Below are positions 46,880-55,900 of a stretch of 64,000 nucleotides of DNA, piece by piece (position 1 is the first letter of the stretch; every line of letters begins with the position of its first letter). This stretch comes from Kaistella faecalis (GTDB taxonomy: Bacteria > Bacteroidota > Bacteroidia > Flavobacteriales > Weeksellaceae). The position numbers were made by a program, and so were the translations under genes. The notes below the pieces were generated by a model. That model was not told where the DNA came from and ran no database searches. It saw only the letters and a program-made list of their open reading frames with translations. The DNA is taken from NCBI RefSeq assembly GCF_019195395.1, contig NZ_CP078067.1, positions 434,001-498,000 on the forward strand. The letters run 5' to 3'.

Positions 46880-47002
46880 TAGCCCCGATTGGAGCATGTG
46901 TTTGAGCTTTTTTGGGCCGCGGCAAAGCCGCGGCCTGAAAAAGCGAGTGCGGAAAGCGGGACGGGTTTCAGCAAAAAAGCGAAACCCTGTTGCTCCTGAA
47001 AA
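46880..47002 (+). repeat. Dispersed hairpin element, copy B
   Basis: On the plus strand the blocks are AGCCCCGATTGGAGC, TTTGAGCTTTTTT, a GC-rich hairpin (GGCCGCGGC/GCCGCGGCC, 46915-46935, loop AAA), GAAAAAGCGAGTGCGG, AAAGCGGGACGGGTTTCAG and a tail to CTGTTGCTCCTGA. Copies A and C show the same order. The hairpin arm differs from that of A but remains self-complementary. The element ends two bases before the VOC/PhnB stop codon and points towards that gene. Confidence 0.82.
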
Positions 47003-47004
47003 TT

Positions 47005-47451
47005 TTAATGTTGGGTTTTCTCCGGATCATCGTAATTCACCATCCAGTTGATGCCGAACTTATCGGTCCACATGCCAAAATACGCGCCCCAAAACGTTTC
47101 CGCGAGAGGCATTGTCACATTTCCTCCTTCGGAAAGACCGTTGAAAAGCCTGTCGGCTTCTTCTTTAGAATCGGTGTTGATTGAAAGTGAAATATTGTTT
47201 CCCTGAATGAATTGCGACGCATATTCCCCGCCTGTGTCAGATCCCATCAGAACCGTTTCCTGAGAAATAGGCAGGGTGACGTGCATGATTTTGTTTTTAT
47301 CATCTTCAGACATCTGTTTGCCTTCTTCACCGGAAGGCATATCACCGAAACGGCCGATATAAGGAAATTCTCCGCCGAAAACGGATTTGTAGAAATTAAA
47401 AGCTTCTTCGCAGTTTCCGTTGAAAGTTAAGTACGCGTTTACCTGTGCCAT
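47005..47451 (-). CDS. VOC family protein (PhnB-like)
   Basis: A 148-residue protein of the PhnB/glyoxalase-like branch of the VOC superfamily. The two modules are clear: VNAYLTFNGNCEEAFNFYKSVFGGEF and ISLSINTDSKEEADRLFNGLSEGG, ending with TFWGAYFGMWTDKFGINWMVNYD (in parts). The W-G-x-x-F-G-x-x-x-D pattern is typical of the group, whose metal ligands are often lost. No function is known. The stop codon sits directly beside repeat element B. Confidence 0.85.
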   Translation of the reverse strand: MAQVNAYLTFNGNCEEAFNFYKSVFGGEFPYIGRFGDMPSGEEGKQMSEDDKNKIMHVTLPISQETVLMGSDTGGEYASQFIQGNNISLSINTDSKEEADRLFNGLSEGGNVTMPLAETFWGAYFGMWTDKFGINWMVNYDDPEKTQH

Positions 47452-47539
47452 GATTGTAGTTTTTTTGTTATTTAATTGATGAAAAAAGTTCCTCTTTATA
47501 AAAATTTTCAGAAAAATGAGTTTCCGAAAACATTGATTT

Positions 47540-47944
47540 CTATACTCTTGTTTTTTTTAGAGCCAACCGATAGCCTACTAAAACCAGGGCCCAAACAGCA
47601 ATCCCAAGAATCCAGAACCAAATGGGCGACGGAATGGTGATCATCATATAGACCGACGTTATTAGAAAGAAAATCCCAATAATGATGGCGTAGATTTTTT
47701 TACCGTCGTTTGCAATTATTGTTGATACAAAACCTCCTGCCAATGCACCTGCGGCATAAGAAATAATGACAAAGAAAACGGCCATAAACGGTGCCTGTTC
47801 AACGTAATCTTTAATCGCTGCTGCATCACTGGGATCAGTGCCTGCAGGAAGTGGATAAAGATAATGACCCAACTGCTGAACGAGCCCAACGGCGATACTG
47901 GTGGCTACTATTCCAGCGATTATTGCTGCTGCTTTTCTTAACAT
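47540..47944 (-). CDS. Four-helix membrane protein, function unknown
   Basis: A 134-residue protein with four hydrophobic segments: residues 6-25, a second near 50-72 (FMAVFFVIISYAAGALAGGFV), then 84-104 and 108-127. A short polar loop with a Pro/Asp pair follows the first helix, and the end is basic. No motif suggests a transport or enzyme role. It is the last gene of a four-gene minus-strand unit; its ATG is one base after the likely original stop of the frameshifted gene upstream, which supports that reading. Confidence 0.72.
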   Translation of the reverse strand: MLRKAAAIIAGIVATSIAVGLVQQLGHYLYPLPAGTDPSDAAAIKDYVEQAPFMAVFFVIISYAAGALAGGFVSTIIANDGKKIYAIIIGIFFLITSVYMMITIPSPIWFWILGIAVWALVLVGYRLALKKTRV

Positions 47945-47945
47945 T

Positions 47946-48412
47946 TTACTGGTTTTTCCATGTTGTTTTATAACTTAATGTTCCATCATAGCTCTTCCAG
48001 TTTCCGATGAATTCGATGAACTGTTTTTCGACCTGCTGAAGTTTTGCATTCCACATAAAAGTGTAAATGAATTTACCGGTAAAAATACCGGAATGTTTGC
48101 CTTTCGGTTCTTCCGCAAGCCGTATTCACCATACACGGTACTGCGTTTTTTGCCGTCGCGGTATTGGTTGATTTTCAGTTTTCCTTCAAATTTTGAAAAG
48201 TTCTTTTCAACCATTGAATATCCTGCGAGAAAATATTCCTGATCGTTTTTCCTGTTCTGTTCTGAAATATTAATTTTGATCTTGAGAGGTTCTTTGCCTG
48301 CAATTGTTCCCGTGTAAGGTTGGGATTTATTCATCCACACTTCAGCGATATTAGGCATTTGCGAAAACGCGAAACCTGATGCTAGCAGGAATATTAATAG
48401 GAATTTTTTCAT
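47946..48412 (-). pseudogene. Secreted protein gene with a probable frameshift
   Basis: The open frame encodes 145 residues (48412 to 47975): a signal peptide (MKKFLLIFLLASGFAFSQ) and a beta-rich domain up to VYGEYGL, then a Ser/Asn-rich tail that looks like wrong-frame sequence. From about 48113 another frame gives a sensible continuation (EEPKGKHSGIFTGKFIYTFMW and on to SYKTTWKNQ), ending at a TAA at 47946, one base before the next ATG. Supplying one missing base near 48115 joins the two. Either the gene is decayed, or the assembly has a one-base error. It overlaps the preceding gene by four bases. Confidence 0.7.
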
Positions 48413-48891
48413 TTGCTTGGTTGTTTTAGCGATTCCAGATAGGTCATAATTTGATTAGAATTGTCAAAATGCATCGGGACTTTCTTTTTATCTTTTTGCA
48501 AAACCCCTTCAAATACAATAACATTAAATAATTTGGGCATTAATTTAAGTCCCAAAGAACCTTTAAAAACACCTTGCTTTTCAATGTTTAAGAGAGCGCT
48601 GTATATTTGAATTGATTCATCATTCACTATGGCAGTTTCCGTTTGATTGTAATTCACATTTCCTGTAATCTTATGAGTCTCATCACCGATCTGCAAACTT
48701 CCTTCTACGTCATACAGGCTTGATATTCCGGTACTCATCAATACTGAACTAAAAGTAACTTTTATCGACTGTTTTTTACCCTTTTCCCCTTCAAAATAAT
48801 GACCGTTATTCTTAATTAAGTCAGGCAGGTCAATGCTCTTCTGTGCTGACGTAATAATAAAACACAAAAGAAAAAAGAAAACATATTTCAT
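48409..48891 (-). CDS. Secreted protein, function unknown
   Basis: A 160-residue exported protein with signal peptide MKYVFFFLLCFIITSAQ and a domain rich in beta strands, with GSLQIGDETHKITGNVNYN and GVFKGSLGLKLMP. It resembles the frameshifted gene downstream in general design (a short secreted protein with repeated FxG strands) and may be a distant paralogue; that is an impression, not an alignment. I chose the ATG at 48891 over a TTG at 48903. It starts one base after the DUF1569 gene ends and overlaps the next gene by four bases. Confidence 0.7.
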   Translation of the reverse strand: MKYVFFFLLCFIITSAQKSIDLPDLIKNNGHYFEGEKGKKQSIKVTFSSVLMSTGISSLYDVEGSLQIGDETHKITGNVNYNQTETAIVNDESIQIYSALLNIEKQGVFKGSLGLKLMPKLFNVIVFEGVLQKDKKKVPMHFDNSNQIMTYLESLKQPSK

Positions 48892-48892
48892 A

Positions 48893-49348
48893 TTAAACAC
48901 CAAACTGGCCGAGGTGATGATTCAGGTGTTTCGCCAGCATATTGTTCCATTCCTGAGCGGTAAGTTTGCCAAACGAGTGCGACATTTTACCGTCAAAAGC
49001 TTCTTTACCCAACTGCTGGGTTTTTTGGATGAAACCGATCAAACGCTTTTTTTCGGTTTCAAAATCTTTGTTGCCCTTGATGATAAACATCGGACCCGTC
49101 GGGATATTCTGCTTGTACGGAATTTCATTTACAGTTTTTGGTTTCACAAAATTTTTCAGCAGAAATCCTGCAATAAAACCCGGTTTGGGATGTTTATCAG
49201 TTTCGTAAATCGTTTCGTAAGCAACGTTCAGATGAGCAAGTACCTGATCTACGCTCATTTTGCCCCACTTTCTCTGGGTTTCCGGCGTAAGTGTATTGAT
49301 TCTGTCGATGTAATTCTGCGCATCTTTAGCGTCGAAAATGTTCTGCAT
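48893..49348 (-). CDS. DinB-like DUF1569 protein
   Basis: A 151-residue protein of the DUF1569 branch of the DinB/YfiT four-helix superfamily. MSVDQVLAHLNVAYETIYE and NNMLAKHLNHHLGQFGV carry the three His residues that bind a metal in this fold (His in VLAHLN, then KHLNHH). Some relatives are thiol-S-transferases. No exact role is known. A -7 box TAAATTTG (49374-49381, minus strand) is 25 bp upstream, so this is probably the first gene of the unit that runs to 47540. Confidence 0.83.
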   Translation of the reverse strand: MQNIFDAKDAQNYIDRINTLTPETQRKWGKMSVDQVLAHLNVAYETIYETDKHPKPGFIAGFLLKNFVKPKTVNEIPYKQNIPTGPMFIIKGNKDFETEKKRLIGFIQKTQQLGKEAFDGKMSHSFGKLTAQEWNNMLAKHLNHHLGQFGV

Positions 49349-49425
49349 GTTTTCAGGTTTTTTTATTTCAAAACAAATTTAATATTTTTTGAGTTTGCTC
49401 CTGAAACTATTTTAGAGTATCATCA

Positions 49426-50001
49426 CTATTGTTTCCAGCCCCATGGTTTTGAACTGAATTCAATAGGCTGGGTTAAATCAAATTCAACTGTAAACACCCT
49501 GTCGCTGCCAATTCTACGCAGATTATAACTGAATGTTTTCTCATCCAAAGTAATCCACCAAACATTCGTTGAAGCGTAAGAAATCCTGTTGGCAGTTTCT
49601 TCATCTGCCGGAAAAATCTGAAGATTTTCTAAGCCCTGATTCGGAGCCTGACCGCCGTATTGCGTCACCTGATCTTCTGTACCGTCTTCGTGGCGGTGGT
49701 CGTGCTTAAGTTTTAAAATTGATTTATCATTCTTTGATAAAACCCAAGTGCGCGAACTGTTTTCACCTACATAAAACGGAATTCTGATTCTGTTAGATTC
49801 GCAACTCAAAACCTGCATCACCAGACGCTTACCGGTGAAACCGTCGCCTTCTTTACCGCCGGCTGTAATTTTTCCTTCGTAGGATTTAGAGCAGTGATTT
49901 TTTAAACTGTTCCAGAATATTTCGCTAGGTATCTGTTTATTCTGAGCATTCAGATTGTAAAATAAGATTGTAAAAATAAGTAATGTAAAATTTTTTACCA
50001 T
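49426..50001 (-). CDS. Secreted protein, function unknown
   Basis: A 191-residue exported protein with signal peptide MVKNFTLLIFTILFYNLNAQ. The mature part has CSKSYEGKITAGGKEGDGFTGKRLVM (in parts), VLSCESNRIRIPFYVGENSSRTWVL, LKHDHRHEDGT and WWITLDEKTFSYNLRRIGSDRVF. The HDHRHEDG stretch is a possible metal site. I recognise it as a conserved Bacteroidota hypothetical but know no function. The ATG at 50001 is chosen because it gives the signal peptide; the open frame extends upstream to 50076. Confidence 0.72.
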   Translation of the reverse strand: MVKNFTLLIFTILFYNLNAQNKQIPSEIFWNSLKNHCSKSYEGKITAGGKEGDGFTGKRLVMQVLSCESNRIRIPFYVGENSSRTWVLSKNDKSILKLKHDHRHEDGTEDQVTQYGGQAPNQGLENLQIFPADEETANRISYASTNVWWITLDEKTFSYNLRRIGSDRVFTVEFDLTQPIEFSSKPWGWKQ

Positions 50002-50115
50002 GCTTTTTAATATGAGTGTTAACGAATTTATGATAGCTAAAAGATCCGAAGACGAATCCTTCTCAAATATAAACATTTTGTTAGTAACAGACTGTCTTAG
50101 CGAAACAGATAAAAT

Positions 50116-50146
50116 AAAAAAAGGCCGCCATTGGCAGCCTTTTTTT
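50116..50146 (-). terminator. Intrinsic terminator after the metalloprotease gene
   Basis: An imperfect stem (AAAAAAGGC-GCC/GGC-GCCTTTTTT) with loop ATT and flanking A and T runs lies 14 bp past the stop codon on the minus strand. Confidence 0.8.
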
Positions 50147-50159
50147 GGATATTGAAATT

Positions 50160-52376
50160 TTACTTTACTATAAGATTCTGGCTGTAGGTTGCCCCGTCAG
50201 CTGAAACTACAATTCTGTACGTTCCTGTTTTCAGTGCACCGATACTGATCTTGTTCTGATCTGCGGCGAGTGATCCTGATTTCACTAATCTTCCTGAAAG
50301 ATCATAGATCTTGAAATCAGATTTTACATTATTTTTCAACTGAACATTTACTTCACCTTTGGCAGGATTCGGATAAAGACTGAAGCCTTTCTTAGAAGTA
50401 TCGCTCACTGCAAGATTTTTAGTAATATTAAATCTGGTAGCATTTACTGCAAAATAAATATTGTTAACCGCCTTCACCATAACTCTTGCATTAGAGGTAT
50501 CAATATTCGGCAGTATTACATCTGCAGTTCCTGTATTCGGTACACTTGCAGCCAAAACTGTCGGATAAGTTAATCCGTTATCGGTGGAAAGCAAAACCTG
50601 AACATTTGCAGTATTAATTGGAGCGGCGTTGGTCCCTGCAACATCCCAGTTTACGGTAAGTGCTGTTTCTCCAGTATAGGTAGCTGCGACGTTCTGAGAA
50701 GTGACTCTGAAAGGTGCCGTGCCTGCAACAGTTACTACCATATTTTGCCTTGCAGCCTGATTACCTGTCGCCTTATTGTCATTAACGAGCAGCGCGAAAT
50801 TAAGCGTTCTTGCCACGGTTGGGATAACTTCCCATATTGGCGCAAGATTACCTGCAGCTATGGAGGCCATCATGGGGAAATATCGCTGAGGAGACGTTGT
50901 AGGCGTTACAGAACGGAATACTGCTCCATTGGTCTGAGTTGGCGAAGGTTCAGTTGAAGTTGTTGAAGTTCTTGTATCGGTTTGTTCCCAAAGATAGGTA
51001 ACTGCGTCACCGTCAGGGTCAGATGCGGTACCGGTCAGTACAAATGCGGTTCCCGCTGGAATGGTATAATTCGCAAGAGGCTGAACTACCGGAACCTGAT
51101 TATTGTTCGGAGTTTTTTCCCCACATACAGAGCTGTTCTGAGTGGTGATATTAGTATACATTTGATTCACACTTACTACATGGAAGTAAGCGTCACTGTT
51201 AGGCTGCACATTAGGCGCGCAAATTCCGGCATAAGCCATTATCGTACTTCCGCTTCCAGGCTCGACGGAGCTTCCTGACGATCTGTTACCACCACACGAA
51301 TTATCAAAAGTATGTTGGGCTCCCCACTGGTGGCCCATCTCGTGTGCTACATAATCGATGTCAAAGGCATCGGTTCTCGGTGCAGAGCGACCTGTAACAC
51401 CACGAGCCTTACTCGTAGTACACGGCGATCTCAACTGCGCGATTCCACCGCCACCGGTACTGAAGATGTGACCGATATCGTAAGCTGCTGTTCCGATTGT
51501 TGCATCGATAAAGGCTTGATTTTCGTTAAGGAGTAAACTACCGTTATTATTGGTAAATCCAGGTCCGTAAGCATCAGTCCCGATCGAAATCAACAAATCA
51601 TTGTTGGGTATCATGGTCATGGTTAATGATATCGTCTTTTCGTATACCCCATTCACTCTGGTCATCGTAGTATTCATTGCCGCAAGAACTGCAGCCTTCT
51701 TCTGTTCAACCGTGCCAGATCCTAATCCTGCCCTGTTGATGTGATAATTAGAGTATTCAACAGTGGAAGAAAGTGCCAAACGGTAATTTCTAAACAGGCC
51801 ATCCTGAACCAGCGCCTGTGCCTGTGGCTCAATTGCTGCCGTGTTTTCTTCAGGATTTTCGTAATGGCATACAAAACCACCCACACTTGGCAATTCTTTA
51901 CGGTCGTACACCATGTACGTAGATTTATCCTGAGTATGAGCATCAAGATAAGCGGTTTTTCCTTCGTTGAAGTACATTATATTTATCCCGTCGTACGGGC
52001 TGACACTGAATCGGATTGAGTTGCTCTGGTTTCCTTTTTCATAACCTACATACGATCTGATCTCCGGGAATTTTGCCTGTAAAACAGGATCCATTACCGA
52101 GGCTTCGTTTACCACATAGTTTACGAGCTTTCCGTCTGCAGTAGGAAATTTCAGGATGAGCGATTCGTTATTAGAAAATCTCTGTGGTGCTGTAGCCAAA
52201 TCATTTTTAAGATCCTCCAGATTAAGTTTAAATAATTTATACTTTACCGGGGTCGAGGTCTTGTCATACACGGGCGCCTTGCTGTCTACGCTTGCGACCG
52301 ACTTCCAGTGGTTTGTCTGCGAGAAAACTATTCCCGAAAACATCACTGCCGCTGTCAATAGTAGTTTTGATTTCAT
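50160..52376 (-). CDS. Secreted reprolysin-like zinc metalloprotease, T9SS type A
   Basis: A 738-residue extracellular protease. A signal peptide (MKSKLLLTAAVMFSGIVFSQ) is followed by a propeptide-like region to about 190 and a metzincin catalytic domain (about 195-420). The zinc motif HEMGHQWGAQH has H345, E346, H349 and H355, and the Met-turn candidate is STIMAYAG. Ig/fibronectin-like repeats follow (about 430-650). The end has FSLYPNPAKGEVNVQL and a final TYRIVVSADGATYSQNLIV, the T9SS type A sorting domain, so the enzyme is exported across the outer membrane. Substrates are unknown. The lipoprotein gene starts 10 bp upstream and is likely in the same transcript. Confidence 0.92.
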   Translation of the reverse strand: MKSKLLLTAAVMFSGIVFSQTNHWKSVASVDSKAPVYDKTSTPVKYKLFKLNLEDLKNDLATAPQRFSNNESLILKFPTADGKLVNYVVNEASVMDPVLQAKFPEIRSYVGYEKGNQSNSIRFSVSPYDGINIMYFNEGKTAYLDAHTQDKSTYMVYDRKELPSVGGFVCHYENPEENTAAIEPQAQALVQDGLFRNYRLALSSTVEYSNYHINRAGLGSGTVEQKKAAVLAAMNTTMTRVNGVYEKTISLTMTMIPNNDLLISIGTDAYGPGFTNNNGSLLLNENQAFIDATIGTAAYDIGHIFSTGGGGIAQLRSPCTTSKARGVTGRSAPRTDAFDIDYVAHEMGHQWGAQHTFDNSCGGNRSSGSSVEPGSGSTIMAYAGICAPNVQPNSDAYFHVVSVNQMYTNITTQNSSVCGEKTPNNNQVPVVQPLANYTIPAGTAFVLTGTASDPDGDAVTYLWEQTDTRTSTTSTEPSPTQTNGAVFRSVTPTTSPQRYFPMMASIAAGNLAPIWEVIPTVARTLNFALLVNDNKATGNQAARQNMVVTVAGTAPFRVTSQNVAATYTGETALTVNWDVAGTNAAPINTANVQVLLSTDNGLTYPTVLAASVPNTGTADVILPNIDTSNARVMVKAVNNIYFAVNATRFNITKNLAVSDTSKKGFSLYPNPAKGEVNVQLKNNVKSDFKIYDLSGRLVKSGSLAADQNKISIGALKTGTYRIVVSADGATYSQNLIVK

Positions 52377-52385
52377 GCGAAAATT

Positions 52386-52823
52386 TTATGGTTTTATTTT
52401 TTGAATTTCTATCGTTTTAAACTGATGATTTTTACTGATGACGATAACACTTGCGGGATTAGACCTGCCTGTATACTCGCGATTATCATAGGGCTGAACA
52501 GTAATTTTTAATGTATTACCGCCGCCAGATACCCCCGTAACAGTGAAATCTGATTTTTCAATCTTTGGCTGTACCAGAATATACATTTCTGTTTCAGTAA
52601 AAGACGGTATTGGATTTTTCCTCGGAGAAGGGTTATTCATGTTGATGGTGTTATATATGCGGTCAATACTTTTCTGCGAATTCAGGATCTCGGATTCACT
52701 TTCAATAAGCTTCACGTTTACATGATTGATTTCGGAAAATTCCATATTTTTCAAATCTTCAACAGGTTTTACATGAAGCTGCTGGCAGGACATTACAATA
52801 TACAACAACAAAATATAGCGCAT
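52386..52823 (-). CDS. Small lipoprotein, function unknown
   Basis: A 145-residue lipoprotein: the signal peptide MRYILLLYIVMSC gives a lipobox ending at Cys13. The body is polar, with an Asn/Ile-rich helical middle and a beta-rich C-terminus (GVSGGGNTLKITVQPYDN and SNPASVIVISKNHQFKTIEIQK). No family is recognised. It ends 9 bp before the metalloprotease ATG, so the two are probably one operon and the lipoprotein may act with the protease. Confidence 0.68.
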   Translation of the reverse strand: MRYILLLYIVMSCQQLHVKPVEDLKNMEFSEINHVNVKLIESESEILNSQKSIDRIYNTINMNNPSPRKNPIPSFTETEMYILVQPKIEKSDFTVTGVSGGGNTLKITVQPYDNREYTGRSNPASVIVISKNHQFKTIEIQKIKP

Positions 52824-52964
52824 AAATTACTTATTATGAGTTCAATTCATTTATGAACTGACGAAAATACATATTTTTTAGCAAAAGAGCACTCCTTTGA
52901 CAATATTTCTATCAAAACAATATCATTTTCCTTATCTATTAGCTTATTTCTTTAGTATATAATA

Positions 52965-52995
52965 GAAAAAAAAAACGGACCGAAGTCCGTTCTTA
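52965..52995 (-). terminator. Intrinsic terminator after the alpha-2-macroglobulin gene
   Basis: A 7-bp stem (AACGGAC/GTCCGTT) with a stable CGAA-type loop is followed on the minus strand by a run of about ten T residues. Confidence 0.88.
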
Positions 52996-52996
52996 A

Positions 52997-55900
52997 TTAT
53001 TGAGTGATAGTTACCTTCGTGCCTTTCGTATGCGCATTCATCTGTGGCGCGTAATAATTCTGCAGAGTGGTAATTCCGTTGCTGAAAGTTCCCGATGCGT
53101 TGCAGATATAATCGTACTCGAAAACGTACTTCCCTTTCGGCATATATTCGATGTAGAAATTTGTTGAAGCATCTTTCGTGGACTGATAATAACCCAAACT
53201 GTTTTTCCATTCATAACCTGAAATAATGTTCAACGGCTCAAAACCTGCAGCACGCATATCTTTCAAATGAATGAATTCCATATTTCTGTCGGTATTCAAA
53301 ATCATTCTTACGGTAACTTTATCCCCCACTTTTAACGGTGAATTTTCTGTGATTTTAATTAACTCTTCGCCGTTTACGGTTTTCACTTTTTTATACAGTT
53401 CTTTCGTGATCAAAAGGTAAGATTCGGAGGATTTAATTTTGTCCAGATCCTCATAATACTGCCAGAACAAGCCCCCCTGAACAATTCCGGGACCGGGTTT
53501 GGTGACAGTAACCGTTCCTAAATTTTTATCAATTACAGATTCCTTCACTGAACTTTTTACGTAACCTGTTGCTTTTGTATCCGGATTTACAAGTTCTTTT
53601 CCGCCCCAAATAATGGTTGCTGCATCGCTTTCTGAATTCGTCCATGATTTCCTTGAATTTAAAATAGTAAAAATCACTTCTGCAGTCCCACGTGAACTTC
53701 CCCATGAATTCACTTCTTTCTGGGTAATCAGCCAGATTTTCATTTCCTCAATGAAATTGGTATCGTTAGGCGTCAGTTTATTAAACGCCTCCAAAGCTCC
53801 GGCGTGATTTACAGTTTTAGAATTGTACCAGCCCCAATCGTTCAGATTCTGTTTCCAGTAAACGCCCTGAGTTTCTGTATCTGTAGAAGTTTCTTTAAGA
53901 TAAGTCAGGAATTTTTTCGAAACATCTTTCAATCCGTAACTGTCAAATAAAATCGCTAAACGGTGCAATCCAAAGAAAGTAAAATCGGTGATTTTTTCTG
54001 TTTTCGCTTTGGAAATTACGGCATTTTTCAGCGCAGTTCCTTTCGCTTTTAAAGGATATTCTTTCTCCCAATAATTTCGGGTATCGAGATAGTCCAGAAC
54101 ATAATTATTAACCACGTTCTTTTTATCGATCTGCCCATATTTATTCACTTCCGTATCCACAAAACTGATCAGTTTAGAAACCATTTCTTTCTGTTCAGAA
54201 CTTTGATAATCTGCGGTATTTCCTTTCAGCCATTCATTAATTTTTCCTAAAGATTTCAAAATGTACAGCGAGTTATAATACGAACTTGGATAACCTTGAT
54301 ACCACGAAAATCCACCATCCGGATTTTGCAGTTTTTTCAGCTCTGCCCAATCGCTTTGAATGGAATTCCGCATCGTATTTGCATCAAAAAGACGAGCCAA
54401 TTTTTCCATTTGTTCCGTTTCATTTTTACTGTCCAAAACCCAAGGCGTTTCTTCCAGCAGCAACTGTTTCAGTTCCTGATTTTTTTCAAGATTTGAAGTC
54501 AGTAAACCTTTGCTTTGATATTCTTCAAAAACAGTTTTCAGTTTTGGATTGGCTTTAAAAATTTCAGAAGCCAAAACATCAGCAAACCATTTATTAAAAA
54601 TAACATCAGCTGAATTGTTTTGGTCGTTTTTCAGACTTGGCAAAGCAAACATAATTTCCCAGATTGGATTGGTTGTCAGTTCCAAAGTATTGGAAAAATT
54701 AGTGGCGGTTGTTGAAGTATTTTTGGCTAAATTTTCCAGTGTAAACGTTTTGGTCTGACCTTCTTTCACGAAAATCGGAACAGCATCGGTAACCAGCATT
54801 CTGTTTGGCAACACGGCGATTGCTTTTTGTTCACCATCAGAGAAATTACCGGCTTTGGCTACGATTTTAATAATGATCGAAGACACATCGTTCGGAACTT
54901 TAAGTTTCCAGTTGACCACAGCATTTCCGTTTTCGGCAAGACTGAAGGTTTCCTGTGTTTCATTCAAACTAAATTTACCGGAAATATCTTCATTGGTAAA
55001 AGCATCCAAAATCTGAAGCTGTGCCGTTCCGTTGAGCTTTTGACTGACTAAACTTGAAAGTTTGGACTGAAGATTCAGTTCGTCACCTTCACGCAGAAAT
55101 CTCGGATAATTTGGTGTAACCGAAAACTCTTTCTGCGTTACCACCTCTTTCTCCAAAACTGCAGATCTTGCATCTTTGGTATGGGCCAAAAACATGAGTT
55201 TCCATTGAGTTAAAGCTTCCGGCGAAGTAAACTCAAAAGTTACGTTTCCATCTTTGTCAGTTAATAAATTAGGGTAGAAAAATGCGGTTTCGTTTAAGTT
55301 TTGACGAACCGGAATTTTCCCCAAATCCTCTTTTTTCCCGCCCAGTCCAATTACCACAACTTCTTCCACATCCGAAACAGAAGTGGAATCAACCATACGT
55401 TCGGCTTTTGGCGGCGGCGGCGGCGGATTTCCAACCGATTTCATTTCAGATTTGGCTCGAACAGCATTTGACTGTTCGGCAACTGCCGCACTATACATTA
55501 CTTCCATTCGGTTTCCGTAAATTCCTCCATTAAACCAATTAAATTCGGGAATATTAACTCCTTTCTGATTTAGATACGGTACCCTTTTGCTGAAGTTCTC
55601 CTGAGACAGGTATTCATTGATTCCATAAGAATTGATGAGGAAATATTTCTGATACAATTTTTGCCAGGAATAAGAATTGGCTGCAAACTGATCCAAAGAT
55701 TTATCATACATATTGGCTAAAACTTCAGCATTGACGCGTTCTTTGTCATCGCCAAGAATTTTTACCGTCCATTTTTCTTTGGAATTCGGTTGAAGTTTGT
55801 CGCGGAAAGTCACGGTTTCAATTCTCAACGGTTTTTTATCGGAAGCAATCTTAAGATTTACCGATTGCGTCTGCACATCATTGAAAGCGACCAACTGAAA

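Noticed and set aside
48833-49528. 231-codon plus-strand frame over the DUF1569 gene
   Set aside because: It is antisense to a recognised gene, and its Phe/His-rich product looks like reverse-strand sequence.
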